Source: Fibrobacter succinogenes
GTDB lineage: Bacteria; Fibrobacterota; Fibrobacteria; Fibrobacterales; Fibrobacteraceae
Direction of reading: 5' to 3'
Length of the DNA stretch: 40,643 nt
Assembly (NCBI GenBank): GCA_902791475.1
Contig: CADAWC010000032.1
Coordinates: forward strand, 1 to 40,643
The notes under the pieces were generated by a model. It was not told where the DNA came from and ran no database searches. It saw only the letters and a list, made by a program, of their open reading frames with translations. A program made the translations under genes and the position numbers. Every line of letters begins with the position of its first letter. Position 1 is the stretch's first letter. Shown here piece by piece: positions 16,501-23,438 of this stretch.

Positions 16501-17455
16501 TCTTGTCTCTCAAGAAAGCTTCAGCTTCCTGGACACCACCACCTTCCAAGTCAGAGAATGCGGCAGCCATGAAGTCCATAGCTTCTGCGCGCAAGTCGTT
16601 CGGATATTTGCCCTTGTCAGCACCGACGATGTAATCGAAGTACTGCTTAGCGGCAATTTCGTATTCGGCAGTGTTATAGTAAGATTCTGCCAAGTGGTAC
16701 ATGGCGAGTGCAGCTTCCTTACCCGTGAGGTTTTCGAAGCCAGTCACCTTCTTGTATGCGCCGATAGCATCCTTGAACTTGCGGTTCATGAAGTGGTATT
16801 CAGCGATACGGAGCCATGCCTTCGGCACAAGACCGTTATCCGGGAAGTCTCTAACAAGCTGCATACGGAGCTTGTAAGCCTTTTCGTCTTCACCACTAGC
16901 TTCCTGCACTGCTGCAGCCTGGTAAATCACGGTCGGAGCCTTAGCTTCCTTCGGATACAAGTCAATGTACTGGAGGAAGTAGCCCAAAGACTTCTTATGG
17001 TCGGCCTTCGGGAATTCGTTAATGTTAGCGCACTTTGCCGGCTTGTTATCACGGTCAGCGCACCATGCGACATCTTCTTCATACTGGGCGTTCTTGTCGA
17101 GGAACAGCTTTTCTTCGAGCTGGAACTGATAGTGACCGAGCTGTTGCAAGGAACTTGCGCAACGGTTACTGATCTTACCCTTACAACGTTCTACCTGACG
17201 TTCCCACTGGGCAATAGCGTCGCGCATGCCCTGTTCATCGAGGCCACCAGAACGGCAAGCCTGTTCAGCCTGGTTCTTTGCGACTCTATAGGAACTGGCA
17301 CACTGTTCATAACCAGAGTTGCCCTTTCCAATGGATTTGCACTTTGCGTAAAGATTCTTTGCTTCGGTAGTCTTATCTTTACACGGATCCGATGCAGCAA
17401 ATGATGTTCCGGCCATGGAGCAAACAATTGCTGAAACGAGCAATAGATTTTTCAT
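13577..17455 (-). CDS. Giant periplasmic TPR-repeat protein with a Lys-rich tail
   Basis: This 1292-residue protein has a Sec signal peptide (cleavage after TSFAA) and then an almost continuous array of tetratricopeptide-like helical hairpins (about 150-1000) with the usual W/L-G-Y-A-F-P spacing and many segments like AYKKVTGF, NLALVYQEMG and RYPQNEETP. The last part is a charged coiled-coil-like region and a strongly basic tail (about 1265-1292, repeated GKKG/KSKK). TPR arrays are protein-binding scaffolds, so a structural role in a periplasm-spanning complex with the neighbouring ExbB/ExbD/TonB-like and OmpA proteins is likely; giant TPR proteins accompany the Agl-Glt gliding system of Myxococcus. 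Codon choice is very biased (few TTA, CTA or TCA codons), implying high expression. Family by repeat only; function unproven. Confidence 0.85.
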   Translation of the reverse strand: MKNLLLVSAIVCSMAGTSFAASDPCKDKTTEAKNLYAKCKSIGKGNSGYEQCASSYRVAKNQAEQACRSGGLDEQGMRDAIAQWERQVERCKGKISNRCASSLQQLGHYQFQLEEKLFLDKNAQYEEDVAWCADRDNKPAKCANINEFPKADHKKSLGYFLQYIDLYPKEAKAPTVIYQAAAVQEASGEDEKAYKLRMQLVRDFPDNGLVPKAWLRIAEYHFMNRKFKDAIGAYKKVTGFENLTGKEAALAMYHLAESYYNTAEYEIAAKQYFDYIVGADKGKYPNDLRAEAMDFMAAAFSDLEGGGVQEAEAFLRDKKVAFKDSVYYRIGMKNKDHDRNEEAVQSFKRLMSINPDYIDAPLADIAMIEILIVQQKFEEAQAHRYEVVKRYDRNSSWYKKNQKYPESVKNAEAAIRGAMLDIPQYHHAQAAKLTKEGDIEGGKRQYAKAIEAYEAFLKRYAKEPTWDEYKVHINLALVYQEMGQHANAAKMFNWIVETDTTRYGRREMGSGTLLSKDEAGYNAVLMMDQARENARKTKANDDAVQAYNLPETKAYFDQVDKYMAKFGKNKEAAELAYNAAIVHYDAKQFSVAVNVLRKLKKDFPKHQYILLISRMLAQSLLESNQLDESLTEFEWLLKQYKAKETRNDSMAAEIEKAIAYVLFQKAESSVKAGKNEAGAKAYLDLVKRYPNIDIADKAIFEAAAAYEATNQYKKAAETFMLLPKSYAKSPLTIKGILRAASNYKKDKQPVVAAKTFLFITDNFPKDSMAFPAIGFAAQTYDSIPDKKQAAITFELAYKRYPQNEETPSFLYSACLSYDEAKMTNEAIRCSKDLVRDYPKSSYAVDAAFSIPMAYANAKKWDLAIQEYRNFIKMYQEDKEKLIAAYIGIARAYRNVKDMENSVDAYKKTLEAYDKYGLQIKNADAAIPAEAAFYMGEYEYNKMTPIVLKGKEKEKAKIIKSLVEILQKAMGHYSKSAAYASEKWTFRATNKMGMLFVTMAAKIREQQLNGKKEEEKFAERIGIVQQLPSYYEQARPIFQKNIDLARDQGFYNKDVIAAEMGYIEMYYQGCAVFVEVADAFANSPLPDSALIVREYIGQGMVKDDAIMAAHEDLEAYREELNSRSDAAKQLAIPQCATGIKASAHYGIDNEWTTKLYETLRKLDETNEDLNIKIEKFDPSTLFADPAYFKLKARIEQIEQSDAMTLEEKVATFRNIVKETKEDRTKLEEELAKLKEWTANPSLIPASERGVEAVSESSSDEEAVEQTSKKSKKGKKAKSEAKKSKKKGKKGKKK

Positions 17456-17484
17456 CGTTCTCTATCCACCTATGATTTATTCTA

Positions 17485-17521
17485 AAAAATAAAAAGGACG
17501 GACCCGGTTTTAAGCGGGCCC
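17485..17521 (-). terminator. Terminator between the barrel-TPR gene and the giant TPR gene
   Basis: GGACCCG (17500-17506) pairs with CGGGCCC (17515-17521) with one G-T pair; on the minus strand a T-rich run follows (17485-17495). Confidence 0.75.
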
Positions 17522-17534
17522 GCAACTATAGCTA

Positions 17535-19775
17535 TTAGAGGTCATCCTCCAACGAGGGCATTTCAGAAGCACCAGAATTCTTAGAAGTGCCGCCACCAGC
17601 ACCACCCATCTTAGAGAGGAGCGTAGCCTTAGTAAAGCCAGCGTCATCCAAAATGCGCTTACGGTTGGATTCGAAGCGGTCACTCTGGATAGATCTCTGC
17701 ATGAACGAAGCATAATCTTCAATAGCTTGGTTAGCCTTGTCGAAAGTCGGACGCAAAGCTTCGCGCTTGCTTTCCACACGCGGAGTCGGCAACTGGCGAG
17801 CGAGATCCAAGGCAAGAACCTGGACGGAGTCGAACTGGCTCTGCATTGCATCGTAAGCCTGACGGGCACTGTCGCGAGCGGCAACAGACACAATCGGCTG
17901 TTCCGTACGCTTTTCAGCCTGAGTCAAAGCTTCAAGAGCTTCCTGATAGTTCTTCTTCATGAAGTGGCAGTAACCAATCACGAGGTAAGCTTCAGACACG
18001 AGGAAGGATTCCGGAAGGTTGGAGATAATCCACTTGGCCGGCTTGATAGCTTCATCTGGCTTGTTAACCTTGAGGAAGGACCATGCAATACCGAGCATAG
18101 CTTCGTCGAACACCGGAGATTCCTTCTGGACCTGACCATACATCTGAGCTGCTGCTGCGATGTCCGGCTTTTCACCAGAGAAGAAGAGGTGGCCGAGCTT
18201 AACTCTTGCAGCGTCCTGGAGGTCGCGTTCAGACTGGTTGGAAACCGGCTGTTCCGTAATGTCGCGGAAGCAGTTTTCAGCTTCGTCAAACTTACCCATA
18301 CGGCTGTTTGCGATACCCATGGTATAGCGAGCGTAGAAGTAGTTTGCGTTACCCGGAAGAATGGAGGCGAGCAGGTCGACAGATTCCTGATAGAGGCCCT
18401 GTTCGAACTTGATCTGGCCAGCAACGTAGTCTGCGTCAGCCTTCACGTCGCTTTCACCGAACTTCTGAGCAATGTTCTGATACTTGGTCATAGCTTCCGT
18501 GTACTTGCCTTCCTTATAGTCGATGTTCATCAACTGGAAGTGGTACTTAGCACGCTGGTCACTCTGCGGATAGCGCTTGATAGCGTCTTCGTAGACGGAC
18601 TTAGCAGCCTTGTGCATACGGAGGTTTTCGAAAGATTTTGCCTTGTAGAAAGCAGCCTGGTCCACCAAGTGGAATGCCGGGTACTTGGTCTGAACCTTAC
18701 CGAAGGCATAAGCAGCTTCGAGGAACTGACGGTTCAAGTACAGACGCATAGCAGCGCGGTAGTCGTTTTCAGGTTCAATCTTCAAGCGGCGATAGCGTTC
18801 TTCACCGATCTTCTCTTCACGGGTATCACCGAAGCGAGAAGTCAGCTTGACAGCCCACACAAAGCCACGGTTCTTCTTAGCCCAGAGGTCATCGTGAGAC
18901 ATTTCGAGGTCAAGAGCGAGATAACGGAAGATGCTGACATCCTTGACGTTAACCGTAGCACCGATGACCGGGTAGCCTTCCTTAGTGAAGCGGCCACGGA
19001 CACCGAGGTGAGAAGAAAGATAATAGGTCAAGGAGAAGCTCATTTCGAGATTGCTACCCTTACCACCTTCATCAGAATCGTGGATGATATCAATCACAGA
19101 GAGTTCGGCCTTGAATTCGAGGAGACGGTTGAAACCGCGATAGAACAAGGACAAGTTCAAGTTCGTCGGGATCTTGTAAGCATCGGCAGCGCCCATGAAC
19201 ACGAACTTCATGCCATCGGAAGCTTCAGCTTCGCTGACAGCCGGAGCAAGGAGGTTCTGTACGCTTGCGCCAATGAGCAAGTAACCGTACTTCGAAGAAG
19301 CGAGCGGGTTCCAGCTCACACCCACGTCAGCACCGACCGTGAGCTGCTTGAGTTCATCAAACTGGTTGATGTACAAGACAGAGAGGTCAATACCGAGAGA
19401 GAGGAAGTGCATGAGTCTATAGGAGTAACCGAACAGTGCGGCAATTTCGCTATAGGATTCACCACCTTCAATGGATGCACCGTTTTCGAAAAGGGAGAAG
19501 CCCAAAGTGTGCTTGTAGTCGATCGGGTACGTCAAGCTGACGTATTCCTGGCTAGCTTCGCCACTAATGGTGCTAAAGAATGCAGCGCTGAATTCAAGCT
19601 GATCAGTTTCAGAAATACCAGCCGGGTTCACATACATCGAGGTGTTGCCACCAAATTCTGCAAACCAATCGTTCTGCTGATACTTATTCGGCGTGTAGGT
19701 TGCCTCAGCAAACAAAGAAGTGCTGGCTACGGCAAGTCCAAAAGCGGACGTCTTGATGAAACTAGTACGCAACAT
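17535..19775 (-). CDS. Outer-membrane PorV-like barrel fused to a TPR domain
   Basis: The 746-residue protein has a signal peptide (ending SLFAEA), a N-terminal beta-barrel domain (about 25-330), and a C-terminal TPR array (about 345-720). The opening STSMYVNPAGISE-like pattern (here GGNTSMYVNPAGISE) with repeated 10-residue beta strands resembles PorV/UPF0164-type outer-membrane barrels. The C-terminal half has TPR units such as AAYAFGKVQTKYPAF and YKEGKYTEAMTKYQNIAQKF. A barrel carrying a periplasmic TPR arm would anchor other proteins to the outer membrane. I prefer ATG 19775, with AAGGAG six bases upstream, over GTG 19778. It is the second gene of the block, 11 bases after the OmpA gene. 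The exact barrel family is not certain. Confidence 0.82.
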   Translation of the reverse strand: MLRTSFIKTSAFGLAVASTSLFAEATYTPNKYQQNDWFAEFGGNTSMYVNPAGISETDQLEFSAAFFSTISGEASQEYVSLTYPIDYKHTLGFSLFENGASIEGGESYSEIAALFGYSYRLMHFLSLGIDLSVLYINQFDELKQLTVGADVGVSWNPLASSKYGYLLIGASVQNLLAPAVSEAEASDGMKFVFMGAADAYKIPTNLNLSLFYRGFNRLLEFKAELSVIDIIHDSDEGGKGSNLEMSFSLTYYLSSHLGVRGRFTKEGYPVIGATVNVKDVSIFRYLALDLEMSHDDLWAKKNRGFVWAVKLTSRFGDTREEKIGEERYRRLKIEPENDYRAAMRLYLNRQFLEAAYAFGKVQTKYPAFHLVDQAAFYKAKSFENLRMHKAAKSVYEDAIKRYPQSDQRAKYHFQLMNIDYKEGKYTEAMTKYQNIAQKFGESDVKADADYVAGQIKFEQGLYQESVDLLASILPGNANYFYARYTMGIANSRMGKFDEAENCFRDITEQPVSNQSERDLQDAARVKLGHLFFSGEKPDIAAAAQMYGQVQKESPVFDEAMLGIAWSFLKVNKPDEAIKPAKWIISNLPESFLVSEAYLVIGYCHFMKKNYQEALEALTQAEKRTEQPIVSVAARDSARQAYDAMQSQFDSVQVLALDLARQLPTPRVESKREALRPTFDKANQAIEDYASFMQRSIQSDRFESNRKRILDDAGFTKATLLSKMGGAGGGTSKNSGASEMPSLEDDL

Positions 19776-19786
19776 CACCTACTCCT

Positions 19787-21304
19787 TTACTTAATATCCG
19801 TGCGGATGAACTCGATACGACGGTTCTGCGCACGTCCTTCAGGTGTTTTGTTGGATGCAACAGGCTTTGTATCGCCCAAGCCCTGAGTTGTAATACGGCT
19901 TTCGGCAATGCCCTTTTCGACAAGGAAGTTCTTCACAGCGTTTGCACGGTCTGCGGAGAGGACCATGTTCTTGTCCTTGTTACCGATGTTATCTGTATGA
20001 CCAACGATTTCAAACGTGGCTTCAGGGAAGGTTTCCATGATATCGACAACCTTCATCAAGGAGATGTAGGAGTCCTGAGTAATCGTGGATTTACCGGATT
20101 CGAAGTTCACGCCTTCAAGAACGAAGACCTTTTTCGGCGGCTGCGGAACTTCGTCCGGGCAACCATCGTCGTCCTTGTAGTTGTTCAAAGTTTCAGACTG
20201 TTCCGGGCAGAGGTCCACACCCTTACAGATGTGAGCGTACTGGGAGAGCATTCCCTTCGCTTCGACCCACGGGTCGCAAAGACCGTCGCGGTCGTTATCG
20301 GCATCCGGGCAACCATCGTCGTCCTGGAAGCCATCGAAGTCTTCAGCTTCTTCAGGGCAGTTGTCAAAGCCGGAGCAAACGCCAGCGTACTTTTCAGAAA
20401 GGCCTTCTTCAGAAATCCACGGATCGCAGAGACCATCACCATCGGTATCCGGATTGCGAGTTTCTTCGACAGCTTCTTCTTCCTTAACGACGTCAGTTGC
20501 AGTAAGACCAATATCCAGCTTGCCCTTACCGCGCTTAATCATCGGAGAGGTGGACTGGCAGAAGAAGTTCGGGTTGCCGAGAGACGGGCTGATGAACTTC
20601 GGATCCAGGGACACGTTCGTGCGGTTCACCTTGATGAACTGGTTGAACGGGTAGTAGTTCTTGTAGATGTTGTTGTATTCCACCTTCGTCTGACCGGCAG
20701 CCGGGTCAGCAAACACACCGTAGTAGTGGTTTTCCATGAAGATGTTGTTACGGGCGACCAGGTTGGTCGGTCCCTTGAGGGTCAAGCCAGAATAGCCATT
20801 GCGGAGCACGACGTTCTGTTCGATGTAAGCATCGAGAGACTTAGCACCCCAGGCAAGAATGCCGGACCAGCGGTTGCCGTACACCACGTTGTTGCGGAGC
20901 CACGGTAAGGAAATGAAAGCACCGATACCCGTTGCATGGTTATCGATCACATAGCAATGATGAATGTAGGGGGCAGCGTTTTCGCAAAGGATACCTTCGA
21001 GACCGTTCCTCACAGTGAAGTGCGACATTTCGGCGCCCGAAGTACCCATGACGGTCGGACCTCTGCGGCCACCATCAATGATGGTAGACAATGGGTCCTC
21101 GCCCTTGAGAACAACACCCATGATCAAGGTGATGTTTTCGTTATAAACACCGCGTTTGACAAGGATTGTATCCCCGGCATCCGCATTTCCGAGAGCATCT
21201 GCAATCTTTGCGAAATCGCCAGGCACGTTGATATTCTTTGCCATGGCGGTTCCTGAAAGAAGCATCGCCCCGGCCGTAATTAAGACCAGTTTCTTTAGGG
21301 TCAT
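19787..21304 (-). CDS. OmpA-family protein with beta-helix and TSP3 calcium-binding repeats
   Basis: This 505-residue protein is a three-part fusion. After a signal peptide (ending GTAMA) comes a right-handed parallel beta-helix of the NosD/pectate-lyase type (about 24-230, repeated N-N-I/V-x-N and G-I/L patterns). Then two thrombospondin type 3-like Asp-rich units follow, each with DGLCDPW and a DDDGCPD end, which should bind calcium. Last is an OmpA C-terminal peptidoglycan-binding domain with GHTDNIGN, LSADRANAVKNFL and GRAQNRRIEF. It would tie an exported beta-helix to the cell wall. TTG 21322 is an alternative start, but ATG 21304 begins the signal peptide directly. It heads the block and is preceded by a strong promoter (21388-21416). 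Confidence 0.9.
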   Translation of the reverse strand: MTLKKLVLITAGAMLLSGTAMAKNINVPGDFAKIADALGNADAGDTILVKRGVYNENITLIMGVVLKGEDPLSTIIDGGRRGPTVMGTSGAEMSHFTVRNGLEGILCENAAPYIHHCYVIDNHATGIGAFISLPWLRNNVVYGNRWSGILAWGAKSLDAYIEQNVVLRNGYSGLTLKGPTNLVARNNIFMENHYYGVFADPAAGQTKVEYNNIYKNYYPFNQFIKVNRTNVSLDPKFISPSLGNPNFFCQSTSPMIKRGKGKLDIGLTATDVVKEEEAVEETRNPDTDGDGLCDPWISEEGLSEKYAGVCSGFDNCPEEAEDFDGFQDDDGCPDADNDRDGLCDPWVEAKGMLSQYAHICKGVDLCPEQSETLNNYKDDDGCPDEVPQPPKKVFVLEGVNFESGKSTITQDSYISLMKVVDIMETFPEATFEIVGHTDNIGNKDKNMVLSADRANAVKNFLVEKGIAESRITTQGLGDTKPVASNKTPEGRAQNRRIEFIRTDIK

Positions 21305-21352
21305 ACTGCTACGTTTCTCCAATCATAGAACACTTAAATTCGTTAAACATAC

Positions 21353-21371
21353 GTTTGCCTGTTTGGCAAAC
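21353..21371. promoter_or_regulatory. Perfect 7-bp hairpin in the ompA-like leader
   Basis: GTTTGCC (21353-21359) and GGCAAAC (21365-21371) are exact inverse copies 5 bases apart. It falls in the transcribed leader between the promoter and the start codon. No T run follows, so it may be a leader stem-loop or an operator. Confidence 0.45.
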
Positions 21372-21387
21372 ACAAAACCCATGTGGG

Positions 21388-21416
21388 AATATACCTTCAA
21401 AAATGACTTTAGTCAA
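21388..21416 (-). promoter_or_regulatory. Strong promoter of the trans-envelope gene block
   Basis: On the minus strand TTGACT (21411-21416) and TATATT (21388-21393) are separated by exactly 17 bases. Transcription should begin near 21381, about 77 bases before ATG 21304. Confidence 0.75.
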
Positions 21417-21444
21417 ATACTTTTCGTCAAAAACGCCATTTTTC

Positions 21445-21459
21445 GTGTAAAAATTACAC
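21445..21459. promoter_or_regulatory. Palindrome upstream of the block promoter
   Basis: GTGTAA (21445-21450) and TTACAC (21454-21459) are perfect inverse copies 3 bases apart, about 30 bases upstream of the -35 box of the block promoter. The size and position suit a binding site for a dimeric regulator. Confidence 0.4.
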
Positions 21460-21489
21460 AGGTATAACCTTTTGGGGATAACTTATCTG

Positions 21490-21690
21490 TCAATCCTCGC
21501 TCGGAAGATCGTCCTTCTCCTCCTCCTTCTTTGCACCTTGAATTGAAACGCGGATCTCTTGGCAGGTCTTCTTGATGTTCTGCAAGACCTTGCGAGCGCG
21601 CGTGCCAGCTGACTTGTTGCCGCGTTCGAATTTCTCGTATTCGCGTTTGAAATTTTCAATTTCTAGTTCGAGATCGTTTACTAAACTCAT
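21490..21690 (-). CDS. Small histone H1-like (Hc1-type) DNA-binding protein
   Basis: This 66-residue protein is wholly helical in pattern. The segment EKFERGNKSAGTRARKVLQN matches the N-terminal domain of the bacterial histone H1-like Hc1 family, whose members in chlamydiae and Bacteroidetes carry GNKAAG-R-RK at the same place. Such proteins bind DNA and affect chromosome packing. Here the long basic AKKA-type tail of chlamydial Hc1 is missing; the C-terminus is short and acidic (KKEEEKDDLPSED). ATG 21690 has GGAG seven bases upstream; a TTG at 21696 is less likely. It lies alone downstream of mqnD on the same strand. Confidence 0.75.
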   Translation of the reverse strand: MSLVNDLELEIENFKREYEKFERGNKSAGTRARKVLQNIKKTCQEIRVSIQGAKKEEEKDDLPSED

Positions 21691-21816
21691 AAGCAAACTC
21701 CAAAAAAAGATGCTTTTTGGAAAATAAATAAAGTTTTTGCTAAAAATTCGCCGTTTTGCAAAATTACGTTTACGTTTATAAACTATTACATAGAATTAGG
21801 CCAATTCAACAACTTA

Positions 21817-22608
21817 TTAACAGTGTGATAACCGCCACAGGTTTTCCAGAGCCCTCCAACCCGCCTCTCCGACATTTTCGGAAAAGTCATTCACGAACAT
21901 GGCAATGTGAGATTTGATGACTTCGTTGTCATCGATCTGCGCCTTTTCGGCGATAAACGGGCTCACCGGATCATGCCTTTGACGGGCAACTTGAAGGCTA
22001 TGACGAATTTCATTTTCAACAGATTCGATAGTCGCATACCCCAGTTCCTTTTTAGCGACCGCAATTCCAAGCGGAATCGGAGAACCCGTTTCTTGTTCCC
22101 AGTAGGCGCCCAAATCCTGCAAAAGGTGTAGGCCATCGCGTTTCCACGTAAAACGGTGCTCATGGATTGTCACGCCCTGGGGGATACTTTTGTGGAGGAG
22201 TCCCTGGTAAACCTCGTTAAAGAGGGCATATTCGAGTTTTGGGGCATTTTTGAACTGATGGGCGTACCAGAACTTGAAAAGGAGCGCAGCGGTCGTATTT
22301 GCGCCCGGAAGGGTCGTCGGAAGGTCCGGATTGAACGTATTGGACGCCGAGGAGAGCAAAAGAGGACCACAGCCGTACCCGATAGCACCCCCGCAACCGA
22401 GACAACGGTACGTTTCGGCAATTTGGGGATAGACCTGGGCACTAATCTTTGCAACGTCGAGTTCGCCACGCATGACCATTTCGTTGAGTGTCTGCACGTC
22501 AGCAAACGTGACTTTCCATTCAAATGGGGAATTTTCGAGCCCCTGGAGCAAAGCTTCGTAAATGAAGGTGTCGTTTGGGCAAGTGGAGATACCGAGTTTT
22601 AGTTGCAT
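21817..22608 (-). CDS. mqnD: 1,4-dihydroxy-6-naphthoate synthase of the futalosine pathway
   Basis: MqnD converts cyclic de-hypoxanthine futalosine to 1,4-dihydroxy-6-naphthoate, a late common step of menaquinone synthesis through futalosine. The 263-residue protein opens with LGISTCPNDTFIYEALLQG, the MqnD signature, and has the periplasmic-binding-protein-like fold pattern expected (GELDVAKISAQVY; GANTTAALLFKFWY; GIAVAKKELG). The family is about 270 residues, so the gene is complete. Its ATG (22608) is preceded by pyrimidine-rich heptad DNA with no Shine-Dalgarno sequence. mqnB lies upstream on the same strand, so the two belong to one pathway and probably one transcript. Confidence 0.92.
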   Translation of the reverse strand: MQLKLGISTCPNDTFIYEALLQGLENSPFEWKVTFADVQTLNEMVMRGELDVAKISAQVYPQIAETYRCLGCGGAIGYGCGPLLLSSASNTFNPDLPTTLPGANTTAALLFKFWYAHQFKNAPKLEYALFNEVYQGLLHKSIPQGVTIHEHRFTWKRDGLHLLQDLGAYWEQETGSPIPLGIAVAKKELGYATIESVENEIRHSLQVARQRHDPVSPFIAEKAQIDDNEVIKSHIAMFVNDFSENVGEAGWRALENLWRLSHC

Positions 22609-22613
22609 AAGCA

Positions 22614-22718
22614 GTAGGAAGTAGACGGTAGGAAGTAGGAAGTTGGAAGTGTGAAGTGAGGTGTGAGGAGTTGAAGTTACTAATTCTGAGTTACTAGAGT
22701 TTAGTTACTAGGATTTAG
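22614..22718. repeat. Fifteen-unit heptad array filling the mqnB-mqnD spacer
   Basis: Exactly 105 bases in unbroken 7-base register. Units 1-9 (22614-22676) follow GTNGGAA with decay to the right; units 10-15 (22677-22718) follow TTACTAG/GATTTAG. The array runs from five bases past the mqnD start codon to the mqnB stop codon (22715-22717). Confidence 0.9.
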
Positions 22719-23428
22719 TTGGTAAGGCATAGGACCGTGCGGAGGGCTGCAAGTGCATCGGCAATGCGCCAGGTGGATTTATCGCGAGTGGTGGCAAAAT
22801 TGCTAACGGCACGGATTTCGTAACAAGGAACGCCAAAGGCACGGCAAATCGAGAAACAGGCAGCCCCTTCCATCGATTCGACATCGACATTGAAGTTTCG
22901 TACGCGGTCGGCAGCCATGGAGGCGGTTCCCGTACAGCAGTTTACAGTAAGACCGGCCACGGATTTCAATTTTGCAAGCCCATCGGGAACGCCACGCAGC
23001 GAAGAAGATTCGTAAACCTGGGCAGACGCTTGAGCTACAGAACCGTTTGCAGAAGTTGAGCAAACCTTGTGCCACGGCGTAAACGAGCCATCGCGCTCAA
23101 CAACACCAAGATCCCCTACAATTTCAGAATCGACACGAACAACGTCGCCTATGTTCAATCCGCGACCAGGATAAGCGCCACAAATGCCCGCAAGTACCAC
23201 ATGCGTAAAAGGGCCCTCAGCCGCAAACCGAGAGAGTAAAACAGATAAATTTGTTGAAAATTCAAGTAAGCCAACGCCAAGAACAACGGCAAAGCCGCGC
23301 CCGTCGGAGAGTTCGACAATTTCGCCTAAACGAATGTTGTTTTGAACAAAGGATTTGCATTCAGAAAAGACGCCAAAGAATTCCACGTTTGACGCAAAGG
23401 CAAACAAAGGAACAAAGTTGTCTTCCAT
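22715..23428 (-). CDS. mqnB: Futalosine hydrolase
   Basis: MqnB removes hypoxanthine from futalosine to give dehypoxanthinyl futalosine, the second step of this menaquinone pathway. The 237-residue protein has the nucleoside-phosphorylase/hydrolase fold: VLAGICGAYPGRGLNIGDVV, then the late VDVESMEGAACFSICRAFGVP (the purine/ribose-binding ESMEGAA motif) and EIRAVSNFATTRDKSTW. I chose ATG 23428 (AAGGA seven bases upstream) over an earlier in-frame ATG at 23491 that lies inside the preceding kinase gene. It is separated from mqnD only by heptad DNA. Other nucleosidases (Mtn) are the alternative, but the neighbouring mqnD supports MqnB. Confidence 0.88.
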   Translation of the reverse strand: MEDNFVPLFAFASNVEFFGVFSECKSFVQNNIRLGEIVELSDGRGFAVVLGVGLLEFSTNLSVLLSRFAAEGPFTHVVLAGICGAYPGRGLNIGDVVRVDSEIVGDLGVVERDGSFTPWHKVCSTSANGSVAQASAQVYESSSLRGVPDGLAKLKSVAGLTVNCCTGTASMAADRVRNFNVDVESMEGAACFSICRAFGVPCYEIRAVSNFATTRDKSTWRIADALAALRTVLCLTN

Positions 23429-23438
23429 CGCAAAATCC

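Noticed and set aside
14027..17404. 1125-codon open frame on the plus strand
   Set aside because: It lies wholly antisense to the giant TPR gene, which has a signal peptide, repeats and a family pattern. The product has no domain; the openness follows from codon bias.
17727..19886. 719-codon open frame on the plus strand
   Set aside because: Antisense to the barrel-TPR gene, no recognisable product and no ribosome-binding site.
22614..22718. CRISPR array
   Set aside because: The unit is 7 bases with no alternation of conserved repeat and unique spacer and no cas genes in the window.
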